Assembly: GCF_025352645.1 (NCBI RefSeq)
Contig: NZ_JANXSO010000044.1
Location: forward strand, 1 to 58,622
Length of the DNA stretch: 58,622 nucleotides
Origin: Iodobacter sp.
GTDB lineage: Bacteria > Pseudomonadota > Gammaproteobacteria > Burkholderiales > Chitinibacteraceae
Direction: 5' to 3'
Shown: piece after piece, positions 43,741 through 51,884 of the stretch
Layout: every line of letters starts with the position of its first letter
Position numbering within the stretch: position 1 is the stretch's first letter
Made by a program: the position numbers and the translations under genes
Notes under the pieces: generated by a model
Told to the model about the DNA's origin: nothing
What the model saw: only the letters and a program-made list of their open reading frames with translations
Database searches by the model: none

Positions 43741-43786
43741 ACTTCGTGCCCTCTGTGTTCTCTGTGATTCAAGACTTGGGTTTTAG
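43741..43786. repeat. Partial copy of the CTCTGTG-type repeat
   Basis: GTGCCCTCTGTGTTCTCTGT followed by GATTCAAGACTTGGGTTTT matches the right arm of the inverted repeat at 26057-26169. The left arm is weaker (TTTGGGTTTAAAGAG near 43675). It ends about 30 bases before the permease start. Confidence 0.65.
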
Positions 43787-43814
43787 TGTACGTAACATCA
43801 GAAGGAAGTTTTTT

Positions 43815-44828
43815 GTGTTGGTTTCTGCCCCCACTCTTGCGCAGCTACTGCGCTGGATGCTCTTATTAACGGCTTTACTACTTTGCCTTGCTTTTTTATC
43901 TTTACTGATTGGTTCAGGCCATTTAGGCATGAAAGAAAGCTTGGCCTATTTAGCTGGCGATAGCCAAGCCCGTGCTAATGAACAATTAAGCATGGTGATT
44001 CAAAGCTTGCGCGCACCACGCACCTTAGCCGCCATTATGGTGGGGGCCTGTTTAGGCAGTGCAGGGGTACTATTGCAAACCGCAACCCGCAATCCACTGG
44101 CAGAAAGTGGCTTACTTGGCGTGAATGCTGGGGCCGCACTGGGCGTGGTCATTGGGATTAGCTTTGCCAATGCGCAAGACGGCTACGCCTATTTGCTCTG
44201 GGCTTTTGGCGGGGCGCTCTTCGGCAATGGCTTAGTGCTGTTGGTGGCCAGCCGTGCCAGTGCACTAAAGCTGGTACTGGCGGGCGTGGCCATCAGCGCT
44301 ACCTTTCAAGGCTTAAGCTCGTATTTATTGCTGAGCAATATTTCGTCTTTCGATCAATACCGCTTCTGGATATTAGGCTCACTCTCTGGAGTGAGCCTTA
44401 GCATGACTCTGCAATTACTGCCGATCAGTGTCTTTGCGCTGCTGCTGGCTTTAATTATGGCAAGGCCCTTATCCGCACTCTTACTTGGCGATGATAGCGC
44501 CCGTGCGCTAGGCCACAATCCCACCTTAACCCGCAGCATTATCGCCCTTACGGTAACACTGATGAGCGGCGTAGCCGTTGCCTTAGCGGGACCGCTGGTG
44601 TTTTTAGGCATTGTTGCCCCCTATGCGGCACGCAATATTGTAGGGCCACGTATTGCTAGCCAAATCTTACTTGCAGCGCTGATTGGTGCTTTGGTCTTAC
44701 TCAGCGCCGACATCTTGGCACGCTTAGTAATTCGCCCCTTTGACTCCCCTGTTGGGGTGATCTTAGCTTTTATCGGCGCACCATTTTTAATCTTGCTAGT
44801 GCGCTCTAGCAAAGTCAGCACAATATGA
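43815..44828 (+). CDS. Iron-siderophore ABC transporter permease 1 (FecCD family)
   Basis: A 337-residue permease with about nine or ten membrane helices. Motifs: SLRAPRTLAAIMVGACLGSAGVLLQTATRNPLAESGLLGVNAGAALGVV, the coupling segment DDSARALGHNPTLTRSIIALTVTLMSGVAVALAGPLVFLGIVAPYAAR, and the end PVGVILAFIGAPFLILLVR. I place the start at GTG 43815, which has GAAGGAAG 6 bases upstream. The frame reaches an ATG at 43746, but that stretch lies in a dispersed repeat and has no ribosome site. Its stop overlaps the next start by 4 bases. Confidence 0.9.
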   Translation: MLVSAPTLAQLLRWMLLLTALLLCLAFLSLLIGSGHLGMKESLAYLAGDSQARANEQLSMVIQSLRAPRTLAAIMVGACLGSAGVLLQTATRNPLAESGLLGVNAGAALGVVIGISFANAQDGYAYLLWAFGGALFGNGLVLLVASRASALKLVLAGVAISATFQGLSSYLLLSNISSFDQYRFWILGSLSGVSLSMTLQLLPISVFALLLALIMARPLSALLLGDDSARALGHNPTLTRSIIALTVTLMSGVAVALAGPLVFLGIVAPYAARNIVGPRIASQILLAALIGALVLLSADILARLVIRPFDSPVGVILAFIGAPFLILLVRSSKVSTI

Positions 44829-45859
44829 TCAATACGCCTCAAACCCATCACGACAGCACGGTGGTTCGCTACCAAGGTTTTTCCTTGCTGCTATCGCACA
44901 GCGCCATTTTTAGCACCATCGTCATCAGCTTAATTTTGCTACTCGCCGTGATCGCCTCTTTGGCACTTGGCTCTACTTTTATTCCGCTGAATGCGGCCCT
45001 GCCCGCTATTTTGGGCCAAGGCAGTCATAGCACACTCTTGCTGGTACAAGAAATCCGCTTACCGCGTATTTTTGCTGGCTTGATTACCGGAACCGCCCTT
45101 GGCACAGCAGGCTGCTTAATCCAAACCATGGCGCGTAATCGCTTAGCTTCCCCTGATTTATTAGGCATTAACAATGGTGCAACGCTGGCGATTATTCTAG
45201 GGCTGATTGTTGGCAATATCTTAGGCAGCTGGTGGCTTGCCCTAATCGGAGCGGCAGGCTGTGCGCTGCTGATTTTTATGCTAGCTGGCCGATGGGGCCG
45301 CCAAGGTTACCGCGTATTGGTAATTGGCCTTGCCATTGCCGTGATGCTGCGCTCAGTGATTGAGCTGCTTATGTCTACCGTTAGCTTACAGCACGCCAGC
45401 ACGCTATATACATGGAGCCTTGGTAGCCTAGTTGGCAGAGGTTATAGCGCATCGCTGCCAGCAGCTTTGGGCCTAACGCTGCTTTTGCCTACCGCACTCT
45501 TGCTCAGCCGCCGCCTTGCCCTATTACGCTTTGAAGAAGGCTTAGCCGCCAGCCTTGGCTTGAATGTGAGCAAAACACAGCTCTTTATTATGCTGCTCAC
45601 CATTGGCCTAGCGGGTTTGGGTGTCACCATTGGCGGCCCTATTGGCTTTATTGCCTTGGCCTCGCCCATCATCGCCAGCCGCTTTGCCGATCCCGCCCAT
45701 ATTCCTATTTTTAGATCCGCCCTGATCGGCGCAATCGTGATTATCTGTGCCGATACACTAGGACGCATCACCAGTAGCCACGCTGAAGTGCCAGTAGGGG
45801 TGATTACCAGCATCTTGGGTGGGCCGTTTTTACTATGGGTTTTGTTGTCAAAACAATAA
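44825..45859 (+). CDS. Iron-siderophore ABC transporter permease 2 (FecCD family)
   Basis: A 344-residue paralogue of the preceding permease: EIRLPRIFAGLITGTALGTAGCLIQTMARNRLASPDLLGINNGATLAIILG, the helical core, EEGLAASLGLNVSKTQLFIMLLTIGLAGLGVTIGGPIGFIALASPIIASRFADP and PVGVITSILGGPFLLWVLLSKQ at the end. Together they form the heterodimeric channel. The ATGA overlap with the previous gene implies coupled translation. The ATPase gene follows 15 bases later. Confidence 0.92.
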   Translation: MINTPQTHHDSTVVRYQGFSLLLSHSAIFSTIVISLILLLAVIASLALGSTFIPLNAALPAILGQGSHSTLLLVQEIRLPRIFAGLITGTALGTAGCLIQTMARNRLASPDLLGINNGATLAIILGLIVGNILGSWWLALIGAAGCALLIFMLAGRWGRQGYRVLVIGLAIAVMLRSVIELLMSTVSLQHASTLYTWSLGSLVGRGYSASLPAALGLTLLLPTALLLSRRLALLRFEEGLAASLGLNVSKTQLFIMLLTIGLAGLGVTIGGPIGFIALASPIIASRFADPAHIPIFRSALIGAIVIICADTLGRITSSHAEVPVGVITSILGGPFLLWVLLSKQ

Positions 45860-45874
45860 AAAAGAGAATTTAAA

Positions 45875-46702
45875 ATGCGTCTGATGGTTGAAAATATTCA
45901 GGTGAGCTATGAGCAGCACGTAGCCGTAGATGGTGTAAGTTTAAGCGTAGCCGCAGGCCAGCTGGCGGTGATTGTTGGACCTAATGGCTGCGGAAAATCC
46001 ACATTACTACGCAGTATTGCCCGCTTACAAAAACCACAAAGCGGCCAAATTTTGGTGGATGGGCAAAATGTTTGGCAACTCTCCCCACGCAAAGCGGCAC
46101 ACGCCATTGCCCTGCTACCACAAAGCCCCATTGCCCCTGAGGGCATCAGCGTGACTGATTTAGTACGCTATGGCCGTCACCCTCATCAAGGCTTATTACG
46201 CCAGTGGTCAGCTCGTGATGAAGAAGTAGTTAACGCCGCCCTACTAAGTACCGACATCCATGATCTAGCCCAGCGCCGCCTAGAGTATTTATCTGGTGGA
46301 CAACGTCAGCGCTGCTGGCTAGCCATGATTTTAGCGCAAGAAGCACCGCTGGTACTGCTGGATGAGCCGATTAGCATGTTGGATTTGGGCCACCAAGTAG
46401 AAGTGCTATCACTGGTAAAAGCGCTCACCCAAACAGGGGTAACGGTGGTCATGGTGCTGCATGATTTAATCGCCGCAGCCCGCTACGCTGATGTGTTAGT
46501 TGCGATGAAAAACGGCAAAATTATTGCCAATGGCCCACCGCGCGAGATCGTCAGCACCGAGCTGGTGCACACACTTTACGGTGTACACGCTGATATTTTG
46601 CAAGCGCCCAGCGATGGCAGTCCCGTCATTGTGCCAACGGCACGTGCCAGCCCACCAGCCAATGCAAGCAAAAAGAAAGTTTCAGAACAGAGTACGCACT
46701 AA
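45875..46702 (+). CDS. Iron-siderophore ABC transporter ATP-binding protein (FecE/FepC type)
   Basis: A 275-residue ATPase with Walker A VGPNGCGKSTLL, Q-loop LPQSPIAPEGISVTDLVRYGRHPHQGL, signature YLSGGQRQRCWLAM, Walker B LVLLDEPISMLDLGHQ and H-loop VMVLHDLIAAARYAD. The RYGRHPHQ block is characteristic of iron/B12 importers. It completes a reductase-SBP-permease-permease-ATPase cluster. No TonB-dependent receptor or siderophore synthesis gene is in the window, so the cognate siderophore is unknown. Confidence 0.93.
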   Translation: MRLMVENIQVSYEQHVAVDGVSLSVAAGQLAVIVGPNGCGKSTLLRSIARLQKPQSGQILVDGQNVWQLSPRKAAHAIALLPQSPIAPEGISVTDLVRYGRHPHQGLLRQWSARDEEVVNAALLSTDIHDLAQRRLEYLSGGQRQRCWLAMILAQEAPLVLLDEPISMLDLGHQVEVLSLVKALTQTGVTVVMVLHDLIAAARYADVLVAMKNGKIIANGPPREIVSTELVHTLYGVHADILQAPSDGSPVIVPTARASPPANASKKKVSEQSTH

Positions 46703-46710
46703 AAAAACAA

Positions 46711-46739
46711 GCTAAGGCGGGTGATTCAGCCGCTTTAGC
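46711..46739 (+). terminator. Hairpin after the siderophore operon
   Basis: GCTAAGGCGG (46711-46720) and CCGCTTTAGC (46730-46739) pair through 10 positions with one G-U, 8 bases after the ATPase stop. There is no T-run, so it may be a 3' stabiliser rather than a terminator. Confidence 0.5.
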
Positions 46740-46854
46740 AATCAATCCAAAGTAACTAAAATGTAACAAATTCTTTAAAAACAGCAAACTAGAGCATAAA
46801 CCAGCCTAAAAAATGACAAATTTGCACGTTTTTAACAAAAAACCAAACAAAGTG

Positions 46855-46883
46855 TTGACAGGATTAGAAAATACAGCAACAAT
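46855..46883 (+). promoter_or_regulatory. Candidate sigma-70 promoter for the small gene at 47063
   Basis: TTGACA at 46855-46860, a 17-base spacer, then AACAAT at 46878-46883 (four of six consensus positions). It would give a leader of about 170 bases ahead of the small ORF. Confidence 0.45.
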
Positions 46884-47024
46884 CCATTCACTAATTTGAT
46901 TGAGCATAACCTTGTAAAGCGAATATTTTTGATTCGCAATGTGTTTGTAGCAGTACTATCCAGCAAGCCTACTCAGCTTTTCTGCAAGTTCTCCCCGAAC
47001 CAGGTGCTCTTCTTTTGGTGCTTA

Positions 47025-47044
47025 GCCATTCAACTTTGAATGGC
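47025..47044 (+). promoter_or_regulatory. Leader hairpin just upstream of the ribosome site
   Basis: GCCATTCAACTTTGAATGGC is a 9-bp inverted repeat with a 2-base centre (an 8-bp stem with a 4-base loop in RNA). It ends 8 bases before the AGGAG that serves the ATG at 47063. Confidence 0.5.
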
Positions 47045-47062
47045 CAATTACTAGGAGCCATC

Positions 47063-47275
47063 ATGGCACAATTTGATTTTATCGTAGAAGCTCGTCCGTC
47101 CACCCGTCACACCGGTATGGAAGGTTGGTATCAAATCGTCGTTTGTCACGGCAAGCAAAAAAAACCAGTTACAGACTGGCAAGCTGCCCCACAAGCTAAC
47201 GACAATAAATTGCACAGCGTTTTAAATAGCGCCGCAGCTTTAGCCAAACAACAGATCCAAGTGCAATTTCATTAA
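47063..47275 (+). CDS. Small protein of unknown function (70 aa)
   Basis: The ATG at 47063 has AGGAG 7 bases upstream, and the frame has ordinary codon use. The protein begins MAQFDFIVEARPSTRHTGME and ends with an amphipathic helix (SVLNSAAALAKQQIQVQFH). It has no signal peptide or membrane helix; a single Cys sits in VVCHGKQKK. I do not recognise a family. A promoter-like sequence, a leader hairpin and a terminator bracket it, so it is probably an independently expressed real gene. The frame also reaches an ATG at 47015, without a ribosome site. Confidence 0.7.
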   Translation: MAQFDFIVEARPSTRHTGMEGWYQIVVCHGKQKKPVTDWQAAPQANDNKLHSVLNSAAALAKQQIQVQFH

Positions 47276-47310
47276 TTATTTGAATAGCACCATCTAATGG
47301 GAATACCAAA

Positions 47311-47417
47311 AAGTCTATCTTTCCACAATAAGACAAGGCGCGTGTTAAAAAATCGACGCTACATATTTTTTAATACACAACGCAATATTATGGCGAAAAA
47401 TAGATTTTTATAGACTT
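47311..47417. repeat. 107-bp inverted-repeat element with AAGTCTAT ends
   Basis: AAGTCTAT (47311-47318) and ATAGACTT (47410-47417) are perfect complements. Inside, AAGGCGCGTGTTAAAAAA partly answers TTTTTTAATACACAACGC. The layout resembles 37460-37563. It lies between the small gene and its terminator. Confidence 0.55.
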
Positions 47418-47426
47418 CCTAATCGT

Positions 47427-47457
47427 AAAAAAGCCCACCGCTGCGTGGGCTTTTGTT
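47427..47457 (+). terminator. Rho-independent terminator
   Basis: AAAAGCCCAC (47429-47438) and GTGGGCTTTT (47445-47454) form a 10-bp stem with a 6-base loop and a T-rich tail, 65 bases before tsaB. Confidence 0.85.
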
Positions 47458-47521
47458 TATCTGCAATATCTAATCACATGCGCATGGTAGAATCTCACCT
47501 TAATTGTTTTTCTGCCTACCC

Positions 47522-48202
47522 ATGCCCTATCTAGCGCTCGACACCTCTACCGAACATCTCTCCCTAGCCATTAGCACCCAGCAAGGCATCGTTACCCGTA
47601 ACTGGCCTGCGGGGCAAAAACATGCCGAGATGATTCTTCCTTGCTTAGCTGCGCTGCTTGAAGAGTGCCAACTTACAATGGAAGATATTCAAGGCATCGC
47701 CTTTGGCAATGGCCCTGGCTCATTCACTGGCTTACGCATTGCCGCGGGTATCACCCAAGGCTTAGCCTTTGCACGTGGCATTCCGGTGTTAGGCGTTTCA
47801 ACCCTAGCCGCCCTTGCGGCTGGCTGCGATGCAAATCAAGTCTATGCCTGCCTTGATGCGCGGATGAATCAAGTCTACTGCGCGGCCTATCGCAAACAAG
47901 ATGGCGTGTGGTCAGAGGTAATCGCCCCTTGTTTAAGCGATCCAGACGCCATCCCCGTACCGAGTGGGGATAACTGGCTGGCAGCAGGTAGCGGCTTTGC
48001 GATGTATGGCGATGCACTTAAAAACAGCCTAGGAACACGCATCAGCAGCATCGATGCCACGCGTTTTCCCCTTGCCAAAGACATCCTAGCCTTAGCCCTG
48101 CCTGATTTTATAGCGGGCAAAGGCTTGGCCGCGCATGAAGCGGAACTGGTGTATTTACGCAACAAAGTCGCGCTCAAAACCCATGAGCGGATAAACAAAT
48201 GA
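47522..48202 (+). CDS. tsaB: tRNA N6-threonylcarbamoyladenosine (t6A37) biosynthesis protein TsaB
   Basis: The partner and scaffold for TsaD and TsaE in transferring the threonylcarbamoyl group to A37 of ANN-decoding tRNAs. The 226-residue protein starts MPYLALDTSTEHLSLAI and has KHAEMILPCLAALLEEC, IQGIAFGNGPGSFTGLRIAAGITQGLAFARGIPVLGVSTLAALA and VYACLDARMNQVYCAAYR, all TsaB hallmarks of the ASKHA fold. Length is typical. Its TGA overlaps the rimI start by 4 bases. tsaB-rimI is a widespread pair. Confidence 0.95.
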   Translation: MPYLALDTSTEHLSLAISTQQGIVTRNWPAGQKHAEMILPCLAALLEECQLTMEDIQGIAFGNGPGSFTGLRIAAGITQGLAFARGIPVLGVSTLAALAAGCDANQVYACLDARMNQVYCAAYRKQDGVWSEVIAPCLSDPDAIPVPSGDNWLAAGSGFAMYGDALKNSLGTRISSIDATRFPLAKDILALALPDFIAGKGLAAHEAELVYLRNKVALKTHERINK

Positions 48203-48651
48203 AACAAGTACGCCAATTAGATGAGCGTGACATCCAAGCGCTGATGCAGCTAGACGCAGCTACCAATTCGCATCCTTGGGTAGATAGCCATTGGCAACAC
48301 TCGCTAAAAGCCGATATTTGCCTAGGTATAGAGGATGAAAACGGGCTCGCCGCCTTTACCGTTGCCATGAAAATGGCCGATGAGGCCGAGCTACTTTTGA
48401 TTGCCGTTAGGCCCGCTTTGCAAGGCCAAGGGCTCGGACAAAATATCTTTAACGCCCTTGTCAAAAAACTACATGGCGCGGGTGCACACAGTTTATTTCT
48501 AGAAGTGCGACAATCCAACCACCGCGCGCGGGATTTTTATGAAAATGCCGGTTTTGCAGAAACCGGTATTCGCCCCGCTTATTACCCCGCGGCCAGCGGC
48601 TCTGGCCGTGAAGATGCTTTGATTTTTGCCATGATGATGGATACGCATTGA
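48199..48651 (+). CDS. rimI: [Ribosomal protein S18]-alanine N-acetyltransferase RimI
   Basis: A 150-residue GNAT enzyme that acetylates the N-terminal alanine of S18. Motifs: VRQLDERDIQALMQLDAATNSHPWVDSHWQHSL at the N-terminus, LLLIAVRPALQGQGLGQNIFNALV (acetyl-CoA pyrophosphate loop QGQGLG), and LFLEVRQSNHRARDFYENAGFAETGIRPAYYP, diagnostic of RimI. ATGA overlap with tsaB and a TGATG overlap with the next gene indicate a translationally coupled trio. Confidence 0.94.
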   Translation: MKQVRQLDERDIQALMQLDAATNSHPWVDSHWQHSLKADICLGIEDENGLAAFTVAMKMADEAELLLIAVRPALQGQGLGQNIFNALVKKLHGAGAHSLFLEVRQSNHRARDFYENAGFAETGIRPAYYPAASGSGREDALIFAMMMDTH

Positions 48652-49496
48652 TGAATCGTCGGGCGCTGATACTAGATGAATTAGGCTTAAGCCCTGTATG
48701 GGTACGTAAGGAGATCTTGGCCGAACTACAAGCCAAGCCTGTTGAGCCTGCGCATGTTGCCGTAGCATCAAATTCACCTGCGCCTCGGCCACAAGGCTTT
48801 TCACCCGTGGCGGTAGCGGCCCATCAAGCCCTTGCCCCGCTGGTTAGCCCCGCTAAATTCACCCCGCCACCAGCCCAAACCTTGCCTGCCAATGACCCCA
48901 TTGAGGACGAGCGTTCACTACGCATTGCCCGCATGAATTGGCAAGAACTCAATGCCGCCGTTAGCACTTGTACCGCTTGCCCGCTTTGCGAGGCAAGGCA
49001 AAAAACCGGCGGGCAAACGGTATTTGGCAGCGGCCCAATGCAAGCTAATATTATGGTGATTGGTGAAGCACCTGACGCAGATGAAGAAACCCAACAAACG
49101 CCATTTTTGGGCGATGCAGGCAAGCTGCTCAACAATATGCTGGCCACGATTGGTGAAGATGAGCAGGTATATAAAACCAATATTCTAAAATGCCGCCCCC
49201 CCAACAAACGCAACCCACAAGCTGCCGAAGTATTACAATGCGCACCCTTTTTAAAGCGCCAAATCGAGCTTATTCAACCCAAAACGCTGCTACTGACTGG
49301 GCGCTTTGCCATGAAAACGCTACTTGAATCAGATGAGCCAGTCAGCGTATTACGTGAAAAGCTACAGCAATACAAGCAGATTCCGCTAGTAGTCAGCTAC
49401 AACCCAAGCTACCTTCTACGTAACTTACCCGACAAATCACGTGCCTGGCATGACATATTACGATTAAAGGCCGCACTAAAAAATAGCCGTCACTAA
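48651..49496 (+). CDS. Family 4-type uracil-DNA glycosylase-like protein
   Basis: A 281-residue relative of [4Fe-4S] uracil-DNA glycosylases. After an N-terminal extension of about 100 residues come Cys107 and Cys110 (CTACPLC), Cys181 and Cys197, placed like the cluster ligands. Motif A reads GEAPDADEETQQTPFLGDAG (138 onward), where family 4 usually has GEAPG. The second motif reads YNPSYLLRN, with Asn251 where the family usually has His (HPSYLLR). The TNILKCRPPNKRNP block is normal. Either activity is altered or the substitutions are tolerated. It is coupled to rimI by TGATG. Confidence 0.88.
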   Translation: MNRRALILDELGLSPVWVRKEILAELQAKPVEPAHVAVASNSPAPRPQGFSPVAVAAHQALAPLVSPAKFTPPPAQTLPANDPIEDERSLRIARMNWQELNAAVSTCTACPLCEARQKTGGQTVFGSGPMQANIMVIGEAPDADEETQQTPFLGDAGKLLNNMLATIGEDEQVYKTNILKCRPPNKRNPQAAEVLQCAPFLKRQIELIQPKTLLLTGRFAMKTLLESDEPVSVLREKLQQYKQIPLVVSYNPSYLLRNLPDKSRAWHDILRLKAALKNSRH

Positions 49497-49593
49497 ACCG
49501 ATTATCTTGTCGCACCACAACAAAATAAAATGGAATTCGCCAGCCTTAAAAATTAAGGTCTAGACTGAATCAACCATCACTATTTAGACCGCC

Positions 49594-50796
49594 ATGCAAA
49601 ATTCATATCACTTGGGGCGACAACCCATTTTAAACCGCCAACAAGAGTTGGTTGCTTACGAATTACTCTTTAGAAACAATAGTCAGCGCAATGAAGCCAT
49701 TGTTCCTGACGATTTTTTAGCCACCCTTGATGTAATTCAGCATGCATTTAGTACCCTAGGCACCAGCAGCGTACTGGGCGATAAACTCGGCTTTATTAAT
49801 GTGAGTGCTGATTTACTATTATCAGATGTTCTAGAGTTACTCCCCCCGCAGCAAGTTGTATTAGAAATATTAGAAACAGTCGAGATTACCCCCTTAATTG
49901 TTGAGCGCTGCATTGCCCTTAAAAAGAAGGGCTTTAAACTGGCTCTCGACGATGTAATTCATTTAAATGATGCTCAGCGCGCCCTATTGCCGCAGATCAG
50001 TTTTGTAAAGCTAGAAGTGCTAGGGATGGCAAAAGCACAAATGAATGTGCTGATTAACGAGCTACGTGCCTATCCTTTACAAATTTTGGCAGAAAAAGTC
50101 GACAATCCAGATCAACATCTTTTATGTATGAAATTAGGCTTTGATCTTTTCCAAGGCTATTACTTTGCCAAGCCAACCATTTTATCTGGCAGCAAACCAC
50201 AGCCTTCTCAAATGGCCTTATTACGTTTACTAGGGTTAATTAATAGCAACGCCGGCAATAGCGATATTGAGATGGCTTTCAAGCACTCTCCCGACTTAAC
50301 CATTAATTTACTTAAGCTAGTTAATTCAGTAGGATCTAGCTCCCCCAAAAAAATAGACAGTATTGCTGCCGCCATTACGGTATTAGGGCGCCGCCAAATG
50401 GGGAGATGGATTCATTTACTCGCCTATGTACAACAATCGGGCAAAGCCATAGGCAGTAATCCACTAGTGCAAACAGCCGCAATTCGTGGCAAATTTATGG
50501 AGCTACTGTCTTTAAAGCAAAAGCCCCATGACCACAGTTTGGCCGATCAAGCATTTATGGTAGGGATGTTTTCTTTAATCGATGTTTTTTTTAATGCGCC
50601 ATTGCAAGAATTATTAGAGCCGCTCAATTTAGCCGATGATGTAAAAGATGCGCTAATGGGCAAAAAAAACGCACTGGGTCTTCTTCTTAGCCAAGCTTTA
50701 TTGGCAGAGGACAGCAACCCAATTAGCAATGCGAATCCACCCTGTGATTTTGAAGCGCTCTTAGCCGCAATGAGCTGGGCGAATGAACTAGGCTGA
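49594..50796 (+). CDS. EAL-like and HDOD domain signalling protein
   Basis: A 400-residue soluble protein. The N-terminal about 200 residues form an EAL-type barrel (GRQPILNRQQELVAYELLFRN; FINVSADLLLSD; GFKLALDDVIHLNDAQRALLPQISFVKLEV; GFDLFQGYYFAKP), with ELL instead of EAL and other metal ligands missing, so c-di-GMP hydrolysis is unlikely. An HDOD domain follows (LLRLLGLINSNAGNSDIEMAFKHSPDLTINLLKLVNSVGSSSPKKIDSIAAAITVLGRRQMGRWI). YuxH-type EAL-HDOD proteins act by binding partners. It is preceded by a 97-base gap and followed by a terminator. Confidence 0.9.
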   Translation: MQNSYHLGRQPILNRQQELVAYELLFRNNSQRNEAIVPDDFLATLDVIQHAFSTLGTSSVLGDKLGFINVSADLLLSDVLELLPPQQVVLEILETVEITPLIVERCIALKKKGFKLALDDVIHLNDAQRALLPQISFVKLEVLGMAKAQMNVLINELRAYPLQILAEKVDNPDQHLLCMKLGFDLFQGYYFAKPTILSGSKPQPSQMALLRLLGLINSNAGNSDIEMAFKHSPDLTINLLKLVNSVGSSSPKKIDSIAAAITVLGRRQMGRWIHLLAYVQQSGKAIGSNPLVQTAAIRGKFMELLSLKQKPHDHSLADQAFMVGMFSLIDVFFNAPLQELLEPLNLADDVKDALMGKKNALGLLLSQALLAEDSNPISNANPPCDFEALLAAMSWANELG

Positions 50797-50810
50797 TTAA
50801 ATTTAAATAA

Positions 50811-50848
50811 AAAAAACACCGCCCATATCCACTATGCCGGTGTTTTTT
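50811..50848. terminator. Bidirectional terminator
   Basis: AAAAAACACCG (50811-50821) pairs with CGGTGTTTTTTT (50838 onward). It lies between the EAL-HDOD gene and the convergent rnk gene. Confidence 0.8.
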
Positions 50849-50859
50849 TACGCCATCAA

Positions 50860-51246
50860 TTATTGGCTGACGCTTAATATTTTTACTTTAACCTCATGAC
50901 CACCTGGTGCAGGCCAATCAATACTCTGCCCTACGGATAAACCCAAGAGGGCACTGCCCACTGGCGCGGTAACGGAAACCTTGCCTGTTGAGCCATCAAT
51001 TTCGTGAGGAAAACATAAAGTCAGCTCAAACTCTTTATTGCTCGGCGTCATTAAAAAACGCGCCGTAGAATGCATCGTCACCACATTATCTGGCATATCG
51101 GCTTGCTCTAGCACGGTGGCACGGCCTAATTCCGCCTCTAATGCCGCTGCATCAGGAAAAGCATCCGCTGGTAGTTTATCCAACAAAGCATAAAGACGAT
51201 CGCAATCTAAAGTCGACACGGTAATCGGGGGCAATGCACTCATCAT
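50860..51246 (-). CDS. rnk: Nucleoside diphosphate kinase regulator (Rnk-like, GreA/GreB C-terminal domain)
   Basis: A 129-residue protein with a short helical N-terminal arm (ITVSTLDCDRLYALLDKLP; AAALEAELGRATVLEQADMPDNVVTMHSTARF) and an FKBP-like GreA/GreB C-terminal domain (ELTLCFPHEIDGSTGKVSVTAPVGSALLGLSVGQSIDWPAPGGHEVKVKILSV). Rnk binds RNA polymerase like Gre factors but its arm is too short for the Gre cleavage function. GGAG precedes a double ATG at 51246/51243. The frame continues to 51270 without a ribosome site. It is monocistronic. Confidence 0.88.
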   Translation of the reverse strand: MMSALPPITVSTLDCDRLYALLDKLPADAFPDAAALEAELGRATVLEQADMPDNVVTMHSTARFLMTPSNKEFELTLCFPHEIDGSTGKVSVTAPVGSALLGLSVGQSIDWPAPGGHEVKVKILSVSQ

Positions 51247-51383
51247 TAGATCTCCAAACCTATCTGCCATGCAGAAATTAATTCAATAAAGAATAAGACT
51301 TGGAAAATAAAAACTAGTTCCCCTTAATGCATAAATCCCCACTTTTCGGCGGGGATTTATAAGTAAGCAATTTATTTAAGCTC

Positions 51384-51884
51384 TTAGTTGCGACGTCTAA
51401 ATAAAGGCACGGGCTGATCCGTGCCGGTTTGATAAGACTCAGCTAAAGCATCTAGGCCTAATAAAGCGTCCTCAATGTTTTTATCGCTATTTACCACAAA
51501 AGCGTTAAATCCACAGCGCTTTAAATAAACAATCGTGTCTTTAAATACATCGCCAAAAGCACGTAATTCGCCCGTAAAGCCATAACGCTCGCGTAATAAG
51601 CGCCCAATAGAAAAACCACGGCCATCTGTAAATGCAGGGAATTCAACCGCAATCAAAGCAAGGCTAGCCGCTTCATTGCCTAGGCTTTCTGGCTCATCAT
51701 CTGGAGCAAACCACACGCCAAACTCACCACGCGTTTGTAACTCTAATTTTTGCGCAAGATACTGAGCCAAAGGAACAATAATTAAACCACTGCTTGGCAA
51801 TACCGCAAAGCTACCGTCTTCTGCATTTCTAAGCAGCTCTGCTTCGCAATCAATAATCGCGTGATCTTTAATAATACGCGCCAT
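51384..51884 (-). CDS. DUF934 protein, sulfite-reductase associated
   Basis: A 166-residue soluble protein of the DUF934 family: LIIVPLAQYLAQ, GVWFAPDDEPESL, LALIAVEFPAFTDGRGFSIGRLLRERYGFTGELRAFGDVFKDTIVYLKRCGFNAFVV. DUF934 genes lie next to cysI-type reductases in many proteobacteria and are thought to help reductive sulfate assimilation. Its ATG shares one base with the reductase stop (TAATG), so translation is coupled. The precise biochemical role is unknown. Confidence 0.9.
   Translation of the reverse strand: MARIIKDHAIIDCEAELLRNAEDGSFAVLPSSGLIIVPLAQYLAQKLELQTRGEFGVWFAPDDEPESLGNEAASLALIAVEFPAFTDGRGFSIGRLLRERYGFTGELRAFGDVFKDTIVYLKRCGFNAFVVNSDKNIEDALLGLDALAESYQTGTDQPVPLFRRRN

Noticed and set aside
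43746-43814. Longer N-terminus of the first FecCD permease
   Set aside because: The extra codons lie in a dispersed repeat and have no ribosome site, whereas GTG 43815 has GAAGGAAG at good spacing.
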